From NCBI RefSeq assembly GCF_900130035.1, contig NZ_FQXQ01000005.1, positions 62,001 through 126,000 on the forward strand: a stretch of 64,000 nt of DNA, given 5' to 3'. Below, piece by piece: positions 35,401 to 42,809 of the stretch (positions are counted from its first letter, which is position 1; each line of letters opens with the position of its first letter). The notes beneath the pieces were generated by a model. The model made no database searches and was not told where the DNA came from. It saw nothing but the letters and a program-made list of their open reading frames with translations. The position numbers were made by a program, and so were the translations under genes. The DNA is from Wenyingzhuangia marina (GTDB lineage: Bacteria > Bacteroidota > Bacteroidia > Flavobacteriales > Flavobacteriaceae).

Positions 35401-36028
35401 TTTGCGTTTTACGTGGATCTACAACAATAAATTTAGTATCAGGATTGGCTTCTTTATGGTTTTCTAGTCTTCTGTATAAAATAGGATGACACCAAGCAGG
35501 GTTGGCTCCTGTAATTAAAAAAGTATCTGCCAATTCAATATCAGCATAAGCAATAGGTACTGCATCTTCTCCTAACGCTTTTTTATATCCTACTACTGCA
35601 GAACTCATGCATAGTCTAGAATTAGTGTCTATGTTGTTGGTTCCAATAAATCCTTTGGTTAATTTGTTTACCAAATAATATTCTTCGGTTAAACATTGTC
35701 CAGATACGTAAAAACCAACACTATCAGGTCCGTGTTTTTTAATGATAGATTTAAAAACAGCAGCTGCTCTTTCGAAGGCAGTGTCCCATGAAACTCTTTT
35801 TAATGGATGGTTTTTACTCCACTTCATTTCTGGGTATAAAATTCTATCCGTAGTATCTTGTGCAACATAATGAAGGTTCATTCCTTTAGAGCATAACATT
35901 CCTTTGTTTACAGGATGTTCTGTGTCTCCAGTTACCTTTAATGTTCCGTTATTGTCTTTATTTACGATGATTCCGCAACCTACTCCACAGTAAGAACAAG
36001 TTGTTTTATATGATTTATTTGCAGACAT
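32498..36028 (-). CDS. nasA: Assimilatory nitrate reductase fused to FAD oxidoreductase and BFD [2Fe-2S] domain
   Basis: An 1176-residue cytosolic enzyme reducing nitrate to nitrite. Residues 1-690 are the molybdopterin oxidoreductase, with [4Fe-4S] cysteines C11, C14, C18 and C46, and a molydopterin-dinucleotide-binding region near 580-690. From about residue 708 a NirB/NasB-like FAD-NAD(P)H oxidoreductase follows (ICLIGAGSASY, VTIVGGGLLGLE). The C-terminus from about 1120 is a BFD-type [2Fe-2S] domain with CSC and CGSC pairs. No Tat signal. The fusion could carry electrons from NAD(P)H to molybdenum within one chain. First gene of the nas-rubredoxin-moco operon. Confidence 0.93.
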   Translation of the reverse strand: MSANKSYKTTCSYCGVGCGIIVNKDNNGTLKVTGDTEHPVNKGMLCSKGMNLHYVAQDTTDRILYPEMKWSKNHPLKRVSWDTAFERAAAVFKSIIKKHGPDSVGFYVSGQCLTEEYYLVNKLTKGFIGTNNIDTNSRLCMSSAVVGYKKALGEDAVPIAYADIELADTFLITGANPAWCHPILYRRLENHKEANPDTKFIVVDPRKTQTAAIADLHLQIQQGTDVILNNAIVRELIETDKIDIDFIQNHTNNFEDVKRQVFETSLEDAAKICDVSLEDIKLAAKYIGDAKGFISMWTMGLNQSVIGVDKNVSLLNISLVTGQIGKPGSGPFSLTGQPNAMGGREVGGMANLLAVHKDLMNPTHRKEVSDFWGSNPINPKPGYTATKMFDALDKGDLKAIWIICTNPVVSLPNSNKVERALKKAKFVVVQDISHNSETTKYADLLLPAAGWLEKEGTMSNSERRISYLEKGIEPPGEALPDVEILWRFAQAMNYRGFDFKNAEEVYKEYCRMTKGTNIDISALTYQKLKDLGTVQWPFIDENSLGTPRLFTDKKFYTPDGKANFNVAQNIYNQSEQPTEEFPLILNTGRIRDQWHTRTKTGKVKRLLTHISGPYVEINEEEAKARNIEEGTIVVVKNNRGTARVKAIINKDIKKGSIFMPMHFGKISGSDFGRANNLTNELIDPVSSEPDFKHAVAEVTKYKKEKQKICLIGAGSASYRFIQTYREHNTEDELDVFSLEPYPFYNRVMLPEYINEEMTWEQLQKIKEGELDKLKVTLHASCSIVKINREEKTILDSNGNTHHYDILIMATGSRAFVPKDFRLDMPGAFTMRTKKDADALKAHLEKTELPQDKQHVTIVGGGLLGLELAASLSKINIKSSIIQRANRLMERQLDLVSSRLLDQDVKERGIQIHYNNEVDTVFETNKETELEVRLKTGKIIKTNAIVYAIGTIPNIELGREIKLNCGRGIEVNQHLQSSDPNIFALGEIAQYNGWLFGITSAAEQQADVAAKYILGDLGSVYDGSVLMNILKFENLDLCSIGNIEIPKGDNSYEQIILTDERKRYYKKCVVKDDVLIGAVLMGDKKEFAEFKALIEDRVELSDKRDELLRGGGGGEPVIGQLVCSCSQVGDGNLKQAIAGGCTNFTELCKTTGAGLGCGSCKPEVRDILKESLTPVNA

Positions 36029-36056
36029 ATTGATTCGTTTTTGTAGAATACTTATG

Positions 36057-36098
36057 CAAATATACTAAAATTACGTAGATATTAAGTATATATACGTA
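36057..36098 (-). promoter_or_regulatory. nasA promoter with TACGTA-type operator sites
   Basis: On the minus strand the -7 box TATATTTG (36057-36064) is perfect. Upstream are two TACGTA words (36072-36077, 36093-36098) and the inverted repeat CGTATATATACT (36085-36096), which follows the pattern CGTAT-N2-ATAC(G/T). Its centre is about 40 bp before the expected start, the usual place for a Crp/Fnr activator. The rest of the 36029-36260 gap holds only the terminator at 36195. Confidence 0.65.
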
Positions 36099-36194
36099 GT
36101 TTTGGGAGATTGATTTTGTTTAAATTTTAAATGGTTGGTAATAAGATTGTTGTTGTCTTGATTTTATGAGGTTTTGTTAATGTTAGATTAAGTG

Positions 36195-36224
36195 AAAAAG
36201 CCCGAGCAAAATGCTCGAGCCTTT
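36195..36224 (-). terminator. Intrinsic terminator of the nitrate-transport operon
   Basis: The stem GCCCGAGCA/TGCTCGAGC (36200-36220, one mismatch, extended by A/T pairs) is followed on the minus strand by TTTTT. It lies just after the porin gene. Confidence 0.75.
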
Positions 36225-36260
36225 AACACTGAATAATTAAGGAATAATTACTGAATATTT

Positions 36261-37499
36261 TTATAAAAATTTAGGTTTGATAATTAACATTAGCCAAGCC
36301 CAGTTTTGAGTGTCTTTTGCTCCAACAATAGAGTCTGGTTCAAAGAATTGAGAATAACCTCCAACTAATTTAAATCCTTTGAATCCTTTAGCAACTACTA
36401 AGTCTAATTCAGACCCTAATTCAGATCCAGTACCATCTAAATCTTCTACTTCAGAAAAGTTGTGGTATTTTAAACTTACCGCAGCACCTGCAATTTTACT
36501 AGATACACTAGCATTTAAATCGTTTAAACCTCCTGCATTTCCATGATTTCCTACGTAAAATCTATCCATCAAACCATTAAATTTATGGTTAGTTCCGTAT
36601 AATGGGAAGAATGCGGCAGAATCGTCAGTTTTTCCAGAAATAGTTTCGTATCCTAAACCAAAAGTAACTTTATCTAATTTATATCCTAGATCTAAACTAG
36701 CTAAATATGCTCCATCAATAGTAACATCTGCTCCACCTACGTTTCTGTTTCCGTTTTGTAAATAAGCATTTGCACTAGCAGTAAAAGCCCCTGTTTTGTA
36801 GTCTAAATGTGCACCAGCAGTTTTTATGGTTGATTTGTTTTCAGTTCCTGCTTGATGAGTGGTTACTAAACCTAATAAAGAAATGTTTAAGCTTCCATAA
36901 GTTTTATTAATTCTTAGAAATCCCATATCTCTGTAAGAAAATAATGTAGCAGATGGGTAAATAGTACCTGCGTAAGTGTTTAAAGAACCTCCTAAGTCTA
37001 AATTGTACCCATCGTTACTATATTTAAAAACAGCAGCATCGTGAGTTCTTGCTTGTTGAGCCCAGCCTAATCCTCCTAAAATTCTTTGATCGTCATAAGA
37101 TAATGGTTGGCGACCTACTTTTAGGCTACCACCTTCAAATAAATTAATATTAGCCCAGGCTTCTTGAAATCTTAAATTACCATTTCCTGTAGCAGATATT
37201 TGTGTTCTGTCTCCATAAAAGAATACTTCTTGTACGCCTAAGTACAATGTGTAGGAGTCATTTTTGTATGTAGCATTAAGAGCTGCTCTTACCGATGTTT
37301 TAATAAATGATTCAGATCCTACAGGAGCAGTGCTTCCTCCTGGTGTTGCGGGTGATGCAGTAAATGGTCCTCCGCTTCCACCTAATTCTGTTCGTGGTCT
37401 AAATTCTCCAGTTAATGAGAAGCTTGGTTTTTCTTCCTGTGCGTTTGCTACTGATGAAAAGGCAAAAGCAGCGATTAATAATGATTTAGTGAATTTCAT
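36261..37499 (-). CDS. Outer-membrane porin, alginate-export-like family
   Basis: A 412-residue beta-barrel protein with a clear signal peptide (MKFTKSLLIAAFAFSSVANA, cleavage before QEE). The mature part is built from alternating amphipathic strands (for example FTASANAYLQNGNRN, SLLGLVTTHQAG), and the segment WANINLFEGGSLKVGRQPLSYDDQRILGG is typical of the alginate-export/porin family. It ends in an aromatic-rich strand. It is the last gene after nrtD (68 nt) with a terminator behind it, so it probably provides outer-membrane passage for nitrate or related anions (inference). Confidence 0.82.
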   Translation of the reverse strand: MKFTKSLLIAAFAFSSVANAQEEKPSFSLTGEFRPRTELGGSGGPFTASPATPGGSTAPVGSESFIKTSVRAALNATYKNDSYTLYLGVQEVFFYGDRTQISATGNGNLRFQEAWANINLFEGGSLKVGRQPLSYDDQRILGGLGWAQQARTHDAAVFKYSNDGYNLDLGGSLNTYAGTIYPSATLFSYRDMGFLRINKTYGSLNISLLGLVTTHQAGTENKSTIKTAGAHLDYKTGAFTASANAYLQNGNRNVGGADVTIDGAYLASLDLGYKLDKVTFGLGYETISGKTDDSAAFFPLYGTNHKFNGLMDRFYVGNHGNAGGLNDLNASVSSKIAGAAVSLKYHNFSEVEDLDGTGSELGSELDLVVAKGFKGFKLVGGYSQFFEPDSIVGAKDTQNWAWLMLIIKPKFL

Positions 37500-37567
37500 A
37501 ATTAAGTTTGTTAAGTTGTTTGTTGATTATTTCTTCGCTATTAAAAACGAAATAGTTAAAAAGTGGT

Positions 37568-38380
37568 TTAGTGTTCTAAAAAGTCAATTAGATGTTTTCT
37601 GTATTTGTAGTAATCATCATGTTCTAAAATGGCTTTTCTTGTTCTGGGTCTTTCAAACTCAATAGGGAGTACGTCTCCAATTTTGGCTTTAGGACCGCTG
37701 GTCATCATGACAACTCTGTCTGCTAAAAAAATAGCTTCATCAACATCATGTGTAATCATTACTGCAGTAATTTTTTCTTTGTTCCAAACATCAATCAATA
37801 CATCTTGTAGTTGACCTCTGGTTAAAGAATCTAACATTCCAAAAGGCTCATCTAGTAAAAGCACTTTTGGTTTGATAGCAAATGCTCTTGCAATACCAAC
37901 TCTTTGTTGTTCTCCTTGAGATATTTCAGAAGCTCTTTTGTTAAAAGAACTTTCCATTCCTACTTTGTGTAAGTAGTATTTACAAATGTCTTCTTTTTGT
38001 TTTTTAGTGGCGTGGGGGTAAACTTTTTTTACTCCTAACATTACATTTTCCATGGTGGTTAGCCATGGCATTAAGCTTGGAGCTTGAAAAATAACACCTC
38101 TGTCTGGTCCAGGACCTTTAATACTGCTTCCTAATACTGAAATTTTACCTCCGGAAATTTCATTTAATCCAGCCATCATAGATAGCATGGTTGTTTTTCC
38201 ACATCCTGAGTGACCAATAATTGTAATGAACTCTTCTTTTTTAATTTGTAGGTTTAGGTTTTCTAATACTACATAATCACCTTTTGGGGTAGGGTATACT
38301 TTTTTTAGATCTATCAAATCTAACATCACTTCGTTAGATGGGAATTTCTCTATTTCTGGGTTGTGTATTAATTGGTTCAT
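37568..38380 (-). CDS. nrtD: Nitrate ABC transporter ATP-binding subunit (second ATPase)
   Basis: A 270-residue ABC ATPase. Walker A GHSGCGKTT (near residue 57), signature SQGEQQRVGIARAFA (near 158) and Walker B LLLDEPFGML are intact. The segment VIFQAPSLMPWLTTMENVMLG is typical of the NrtCD/SsuB/TauB group. It lacks the C-terminal substrate-binding-like extension of cyanobacterial NrtC. It lies 11 nt after the other ATPase gene, so a heterodimeric ATPase pair is likely. Confidence 0.88.
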   Translation of the reverse strand: MNQLIHNPEIEKFPSNEVMLDLIDLKKVYPTPKGDYVVLENLNLQIKKEEFITIIGHSGCGKTTMLSMMAGLNEISGGKISVLGSSIKGPGPDRGVIFQAPSLMPWLTTMENVMLGVKKVYPHATKKQKEDICKYYLHKVGMESSFNKRASEISQGEQQRVGIARAFAIKPKVLLLDEPFGMLDSLTRGQLQDVLIDVWNKEKITAVMITHDVDEAIFLADRVVMMTSGPKAKIGDVLPIEFERPRTRKAILEHDDYYKYRKHLIDFLEH

Positions 38381-38391
38381 GTTTTTAGTTT

Positions 38392-39243
38392 TTAATTAGT
38401 ATCCCATCTAAAGTCCTTGGGTTGAATGTCTGGGAGTTCGTAACTAGAAGTGCTTTTGGCTGCTTGTTTTTCTCCAAGATCCATTAAATATTCAATGATT
38501 TTGATGCGAGTTTTTTTATACTCTTCATTATCATTAAGGGCTGTTTTGTTTCTTGGTCTTTCAATATTTATTTTAAACTCAGGTCCAAGGGTTGCGTTGG
38601 GTCCTGGCTTTAAAGGAATAATTCTGTCTGCCATGTACATTGCTTCATCAACGTCGTTAGTGATTAATAAAGCGGTACGTTTGTTAACTTCCCAAATTTT
38701 AAGAATTTCATCTTGTAAATTTCCACGAGTCAAAGCATCTAAAGCTCCTAGTGGTTCGTCCATAATAATCATTTCTGGATTCATTGATAATGCTCTGGCT
38801 ACAGAAACACGTTGTCTCATTCCTCCTGACAATTCTTTTGGATATTTGTTTAAAGCGTGGGTTAATCCTACCATTTCAACATGTTCTTTTACACGTACAT
38901 CTTTTTCTTGTTTTGATGCTTTTGGAAAAGCTTCTTGAATTGCCATATCAATATTTTGATAAACGGTCAGCCAAGGCAAAAGAGAATAGTTTTGAAAAAT
39001 AACTCCTCTTTCGTGGCTTGTGTCTTCTACGGGCTTTCCTTTAAAAATAACTTCTCCTTCGGTTGGTTTTAGTAGTCCGTTAATAAGATTTACTAAAGTT
39101 GTTTTTCCACTCCCTGAGAATCCTACAATGGCTACAAATTCTCCTTCTTCAATGTTAAGGTTAATGTTGTCTAGAATTTCTCCCTTGTCCTCCTTTGTTG
39201 GATTGTAGGTTTTGTATATGTTCTTGAGTTCTAATATGGCCAT
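38392..39243 (-). CDS. nrtC: Nitrate ABC transporter ATP-binding subunit (first ATPase)
   Basis: A 283-residue ABC ATPase with Walker A GFSGSGKTT, signature LSGGMRQRVSVARALS and Walker B MIIMDEPLGALD. The segment GVIFQNYSLLPWLTVYQNI places it in the nitrate/sulfonate/taurine group. It lies between nrtB (21 nt) and nrtD (11 nt). The C or D label is by order only; both ATPases are short single-domain forms. Confidence 0.87.
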   Translation of the reverse strand: MAILELKNIYKTYNPTKEDKGEILDNINLNIEEGEFVAIVGFSGSGKTTLVNLINGLLKPTEGEVIFKGKPVEDTSHERGVIFQNYSLLPWLTVYQNIDMAIQEAFPKASKQEKDVRVKEHVEMVGLTHALNKYPKELSGGMRQRVSVARALSMNPEMIIMDEPLGALDALTRGNLQDEILKIWEVNKRTALLITNDVDEAMYMADRIIPLKPGPNATLGPEFKINIERPRNKTALNDNEEYKKTRIKIIEYLMDLGEKQAAKSTSSYELPDIQPKDFRWDTN

Positions 39244-39264
39244 GATATTTAGTTTTAATGATTC

Positions 39265-40362
39265 TTAAATGGTCTCTTTTTCAAAAGAAACTAAGTTTTG
39301 AATAAATAACATGATTCTGTCTAAAGCAAATCCAATGAAACCAATAACAAACATGGCAACAATTATTTTTGAGTTAGAATCCATGGCTCCATTTTGGAAT
39401 TCCTCCCATACAAATGACCCTAATCCAGGAGATTGAGCAAGTAATTCAATTGCGATTAATACCATCCATGCTACTGATAAAGTAATACGTAAGCCCGTAA
39501 AAATTAAAGGTAATGATGCAGGTAAAATCACTTTAAATATTTTTTGAAGAGGTCTTAATCTTAATACTTTAGCTACATTAATATAATCGGTATTTACTGA
39601 TGAAACTCCCATAGCAGTGTTTACTAAGGTTGCCCACATGGAACACAATCCTACAGAGATGAATGAAATGATAAATGAACTGTCACTATCAGAATTTTTA
39701 GTTAAGGTTTTTACAATCATGAAAACTAATAATAACCATACAACAGGTGATACAGGTTTAAAAATTTGAATAATCCAGTTGATAGATCCTCTTAAGGTTT
39801 TACTTAATCCAAGTACAATACCAATAGGAACTGCAATAAAAAGGGCTAATAAAAAACCTGCAAAAACCGTTTTTAAACTTGTTTTAATCTGGTCTACAAA
39901 TGAAGGCCTTCCGGTGTATGTAATGGCTCTTTTACCTTGTGCTACACGTTTTTTATTCATTTCAAAAGTTTTCTCAGCAAACGCTTCTTTGTCAGCAGAA
40001 ATTTGTTTGTGGTCTTCTAGTAAAACTTGATATGCCGCATAAACTTGGCTAGGTGATGGCAATGTGTTTGGTTGACAGTTAGCATCTCCTGATTCCATAC
40101 ATGCTTTTAGCTTTGCTGCAGCCTCCTCACCTTGGTTTCTTGTTGCTGCTTCAATTTTATACTCAGCCTCTTTATTATATAAAGAAGTAGATCCTAGTTG
40201 CCAAAGTCCAATAAAGATGAATACAGATGCAATAGGTGCAACTATTTTTCTCATTACTTCTCTAGTGTTTTTTTTAGGTTCTTCTTTATTGATTAAACGT
40301 ATTAGCGGTTCTAAAAACCCTAGTCCAATAAATTTAATTCCTCTGATGATTGAATCTTTCAT
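39265..40362 (-). CDS. nrtB: Nitrate ABC transporter permease
   Basis: A 365-residue inner-membrane permease of the NrtB/SsuC group. After the first helix (about 40-60) there is an unusually long hydrophilic insert of about 100 residues (70-165) with two cysteines (ACMESGDANC), probably periplasmic, before the remaining five helices. The ABC coupling loop lies in LRPLQKIFKVILPASLPLIFTGLRI. It is separated from nrtA by 90 nt containing a strong hairpin. Confidence 0.88.
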   Translation of the reverse strand: MKDSIIRGIKFIGLGFLEPLIRLINKEEPKKNTREVMRKIVAPIASVFIFIGLWQLGSTSLYNKEAEYKIEAATRNQGEEAAAKLKACMESGDANCQPNTLPSPSQVYAAYQVLLEDHKQISADKEAFAEKTFEMNKKRVAQGKRAITYTGRPSFVDQIKTSLKTVFAGFLLALFIAVPIGIVLGLSKTLRGSINWIIQIFKPVSPVVWLLLVFMIVKTLTKNSDSDSSFIISFISVGLCSMWATLVNTAMGVSSVNTDYINVAKVLRLRPLQKIFKVILPASLPLIFTGLRITLSVAWMVLIAIELLAQSPGLGSFVWEEFQNGAMDSNSKIIVAMFVIGFIGFALDRIMLFIQNLVSFEKETI

Positions 40363-40406
40363 GATGTGCTATTTTCCTTAATGCTTCCTTAGTTGTTCAG
40401 TAATGT

Positions 40407-40433
40407 ATATCAGGGATTGGGTATCCCTGATAT
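40407..40433 (-). terminator. Intercistronic hairpin between nrtA and nrtB (no U run)
   Basis: A perfect 11-bp stem ATATCAGGGAT/ATCCCTGATAT with a five-base loop lies between the binding-protein gene and the permease gene. No T run follows on the minus strand, so it is more likely a 3'-end stabiliser or partial terminator that keeps nrtA mRNA in excess. Confidence 0.6.
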
Positions 40434-40452
40434 GGGTTCTCTTTTAAGTAGA

Positions 40453-41829
40453 TTAGTCTTTGTTTCCTATTTTGAAAGAGTTGATGTATCCGATAGGGTC
40501 TTTACCATCATATTTATTCCCGTCAATAAAATCTGTTGTTGCTGGTTTATATCCATCAGTTTCTGGAATATCTGATGCAGGAATTTTTCCTTCTGCAACT
40601 AATAAGTCAGCAGCTTTTTTCCAGATATCAGGACGGTAAATGTCTTTAGCTTTTTTAGCGTACCATTCAGCTGGTTTTGTCTCGGGAATTTGTCCCCATC
40701 TTCTCATTTGAGTTAAGAACCATACTGCATCAGAATAGAATGGATAAGTTGCGTTGTAACGGTAGAATACGTTAAAGTCTGGCATTGCACGTTTGTCATC
40801 TTTTTCGAATTCAAAAGTTCCAGTCATTGAGTTTGCTAATACAGCTTCATCAGCACCAACATATTGTGGCATCGATAGTATTTTTACGGCTTCAGCTCTG
40901 TTTCCAGGAGCATCTAACCATTGTCCTGCTCTAATTAATGCTTTGGTTACAGCAATAGCGGTGTTTGGATTTTCTTCTACAAACTTCTTAGTCATTACAA
41001 ATACTTTTTCTGGATTGTTTTTCCAGATGTCGTAGTTGGTTACAACAGGTACACCAATTCCTTTAGCAACAGCTTGTTGGTTCCAAGGTTCTCCTACACA
41101 ATATCCGTAAATAGTTCCTGCTTCTAAAGTAGCTGGCATTTGTGGTGGAGGCGTTACTGATAATAATACTTCTGCATCAATTTGTCCTTGAATGTTATCT
41201 GCAGAATACATCCCTGGATTGATTCCTGCCGCAGCTAACCAATATCTAATTTCGTAGTTATGTGTTGATACAGGAAATACCATTCCCATTTTAAAAGGTT
41301 TTCCTTCGTTTTTGTACTGGGTAATAACTGGTTTTAAAGCATCTGCGCTAATTGGGTGAATAGGTTTTCCGTTTCCGTCTTTTTTTACATGTGGCTCCAT
41401 TCCTTCCCATACTTTGTTAGAAACCGTGATAGCATTTCCATTTAAGTCCATAGAGAAAGGAGTTACCAAAGCTGCCTGACGTCCGAAACCAGCACCTGCA
41501 GCAATTGGTTGACCTGCTAACATGTGTGATCCGTCTAATTGACCGTCAATAACACGGTCTAAAATATTTTTCCAGTTAGATTGTGCTTCTACAGAAACAA
41601 ATAATCCTTCGTCTTCAAAGAAACCTTTTTCTTTTGCAATGGCTAAAGGAGCCATATCTGTTAATTTAATAAAACCAAAAGTTAATTGTGGTTTTTCAAT
41701 TTCTAATGAAGAGCTAACTTGGGCGACATCACTTGTTTTGGTGGTTTCCTTTTTTTTCTTGTTTCCACATGATGCTAACATAAATGCTGCAGCAATCAAA
41801 GTAGAGGCTTTAAAGAATGTAATTTTCAT
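40453..41829 (-). CDS. nrtA: Nitrate-binding lipoprotein of ABC transporter
   Basis: A 458-residue substrate-binding protein of the NrtA/CmpA family. The lipobox ASC ([10 protein letters not shown], cysteine near residue 21) marks it as a lipoprotein, followed by a Lys/Thr/Ser-rich linker. The mature domain starts [26 protein letters not shown] and contains the family segment [19 protein letters not shown]. It lacks the Tat signal of cyanobacterial NrtA. First gene of the transport operon; the promoter has TACGTA sites. Confidence 0.92.
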   Translation of the reverse strand: MKITFFKASTLIAAAFMLASCGNKKKKETTKTSDVAQVSSSLEIEKPQLTFGFIKLTDMAPLAIAKEKGFFEDEGLFVSVEAQSNWKNILDRVIDGQLDGSHMLAGQPIAAGAGFGRQAALVTPFSMDLNGNAITVSNKVWEGMEPHVKKDGNGKPIHPISADALKPVITQYKNEGKPFKMGMVFPVSTHNYEIRYWLAAAGINPGMYSADNIQGQIDAEVLLSVTPPPQMPATLEAGTIYGYCVGEPWNQQAVAKGIGVPVVTNYDIWKNNPEKVFVMTKKFVEENPNTAIAVTKALIRAGQWLDAPGNRAEAVKILSMPQYVGADEAVLANSMTGTFEFEKDDKRAMPDFNVFYRYNATYPFYSDAVWFLTQMRRWGQIPETKPAEWYAKKAKDIYRPDIWKKAADLLVAEGKIPASDIPETDGYKPATTDFIDGNKYDGKDPIGYINSFKIGNKD

Positions 41830-41849
41830 GTTGATTAATTTAAGTTAAT

Positions 41850-41905
41850 TACGTATTGATACTTAGTTTTAACAAAGATATATACGTAGTTGGTTTACGT
41901 AAACC
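41850..41905 (-). promoter_or_regulatory. nrtA promoter with TACGTA-type sites and a 14-bp palindrome
   Basis: The minus-strand -7 box is TATCTTTG (41873-41880). Just upstream lie TACGTA at 41883-41888 and the perfect palindrome GGTTTACGTAAACC (41892-41905), which takes the place of a -33 box. Downstream of the expected start is CGTATTGATACT (41852-41863), matching CGTAT-N2-ATAC(G/T) as in the nasA and nirB promoters. Confidence 0.65.
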
Positions 41906-41942
41906 TTGTTTAGGCATCTGTAATTAGGTTTTTAGGCATAAA

Positions 41943-41966
41943 AAAAACTGCCGATAGGCAGTTTTT
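41943..41966. terminator. Terminator of the Crp/Fnr regulator gene
   Basis: A perfect 10-bp stem AAAAACTGCC/GGCAGTTTTT with loop GATA and A/T runs on both sides. It lies after the minus-strand regulator gene and before the nrtA promoter. Another TACGTA word occurs at 41986-41991, next to the regulator's stop codon. Confidence 0.8.
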
Positions 41967-41995
41967 CAATGTGGATTTAAGTGTTTACGTAGTTT

Positions 41996-42706
41996 TTAAC
42001 TATCTAGGAAGAAATTGTGTTCAGAGATTTCTTTCTTAAGTTTAGGTACATCTAGTATTTTTATCAATTTAGATTTTGTGTGTATTAGGTGTTCTTTTTT
42101 TAAGGCTGATAAAATACGGATTACTTGTTCGTCTGTAGTCCCCGCGTAATCAGCTAGTTCTTTTCTAGATAGCTCAATTCCTATTGCTCCATTCTCTTCA
42201 CCAAACTTTCTGTATAAGTATAGTAGCATATCTATTACTTTCTCTCTAACTGTCATTTGAGACATGGTTTTTACCTTAGTTTCACTACGGTTTAGCTCTT
42301 CTGCATAAAAATGCATAAAATCGAAAGTGACTTTAGGTTCGGATAATAAGATCTCTTTTAGTAGGGCTGTAGAGAAATTACATAATACAGTGTCTTCAAG
42401 GGCTGTGGCTCCAATCTTATAAGTTTCACCCATACCAAATCCTCGGTGACCAATTACTTCTCCGTCTTTTGACAGTCTAAGTATTTGTTCTTTTCCGTTG
42501 TATCCAGTTTTAATCACTTTTACTTTACCACTATATATAAAGTATAAACCATTAACAGGGGCTCCTTCCATAATGAATTGTCTAGACTTTTTACACTGTA
42601 TGGTGTGTTTTTGTTCTGTAATCTCAGGGTTTACATTGTTTATATGACCTAAGTTTTTTTTGATTAAGCACGTCTCATTAGTGCAGTTTGTACAGCTATA
42701 ACTCAT
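41996..42706 (-). CDS. Crp/Fnr-family regulator, probable controller of nitrate assimilation
   Basis: A 236-residue regulator. The cyclic-nucleotide-binding-like barrel covers about residues 30-145 (GLYFIYSGKVKVIKTG, EVIGHRGFG), and the C-terminal winged helix has LSRKELADYAGTTDEQVIRILSALKKE near 175-200. The N-terminus carries three cysteines in the pattern C5-x2-C8-x4-C13, much like the [4Fe-4S]-binding N-terminus of FNR; further cysteines are near 38 and 109. It is divergent from nirB and sits between the nrt and nir operons. All three promoter regions share TACGTA-type sites, so it is the best candidate for their regulator (inference). Confidence 0.9.
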   Translation of the reverse strand: MSYSCTNCTNETCLIKKNLGHINNVNPEITEQKHTIQCKKSRQFIMEGAPVNGLYFIYSGKVKVIKTGYNGKEQILRLSKDGEVIGHRGFGMGETYKIGATALEDTVLCNFSTALLKEILLSEPKVTFDFMHFYAEELNRSETKVKTMSQMTVREKVIDMLLYLYRKFGEENGAIGIELSRKELADYAGTTDEQVIRILSALKKEHLIHTKSKLIKILDVPKLKKEISEHNFFLDS

Positions 42707-42711
42707 AATTC

Positions 42712-42774
42712 TACGTATTTATACGACAAATTTACTTAATTTTTTGTTAATCTAGGTATTACTACGTATATTTG
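42712..42774 (+). promoter_or_regulatory. nirB promoter with two TACGTA-type operator sites
   Basis: The -33 element TTTG (42743-42746) and the perfect -7 box TATATTTG (42767-42774) are 20 bp apart. Inverted repeat CGTATTTATACG (42714-42725) is centred about 61 bp before the expected start and also lies 8 bp from the divergent regulator's start codon. A second, weaker copy GGTATTACTACG (42755-42766) abuts the -7 box. Confidence 0.72.
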
Positions 42775-42809
42775 CCTCGTAGTACAAAGTAAAACAAACT
42801 TATTTATAT

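Noticed and set aside
40407-40433. Intrinsic terminator after nrtA
   Set aside because: The stem is strong but has no U run on the minus strand, and the next genes clearly belong to the same transporter.
36057-42774. NtcA-type boxes (GTA-N8-TAC) at the nitrate genes
   Set aside because: None of the three promoters has this spacing; the recurring pattern is CGTAT-N2-ATAC instead.
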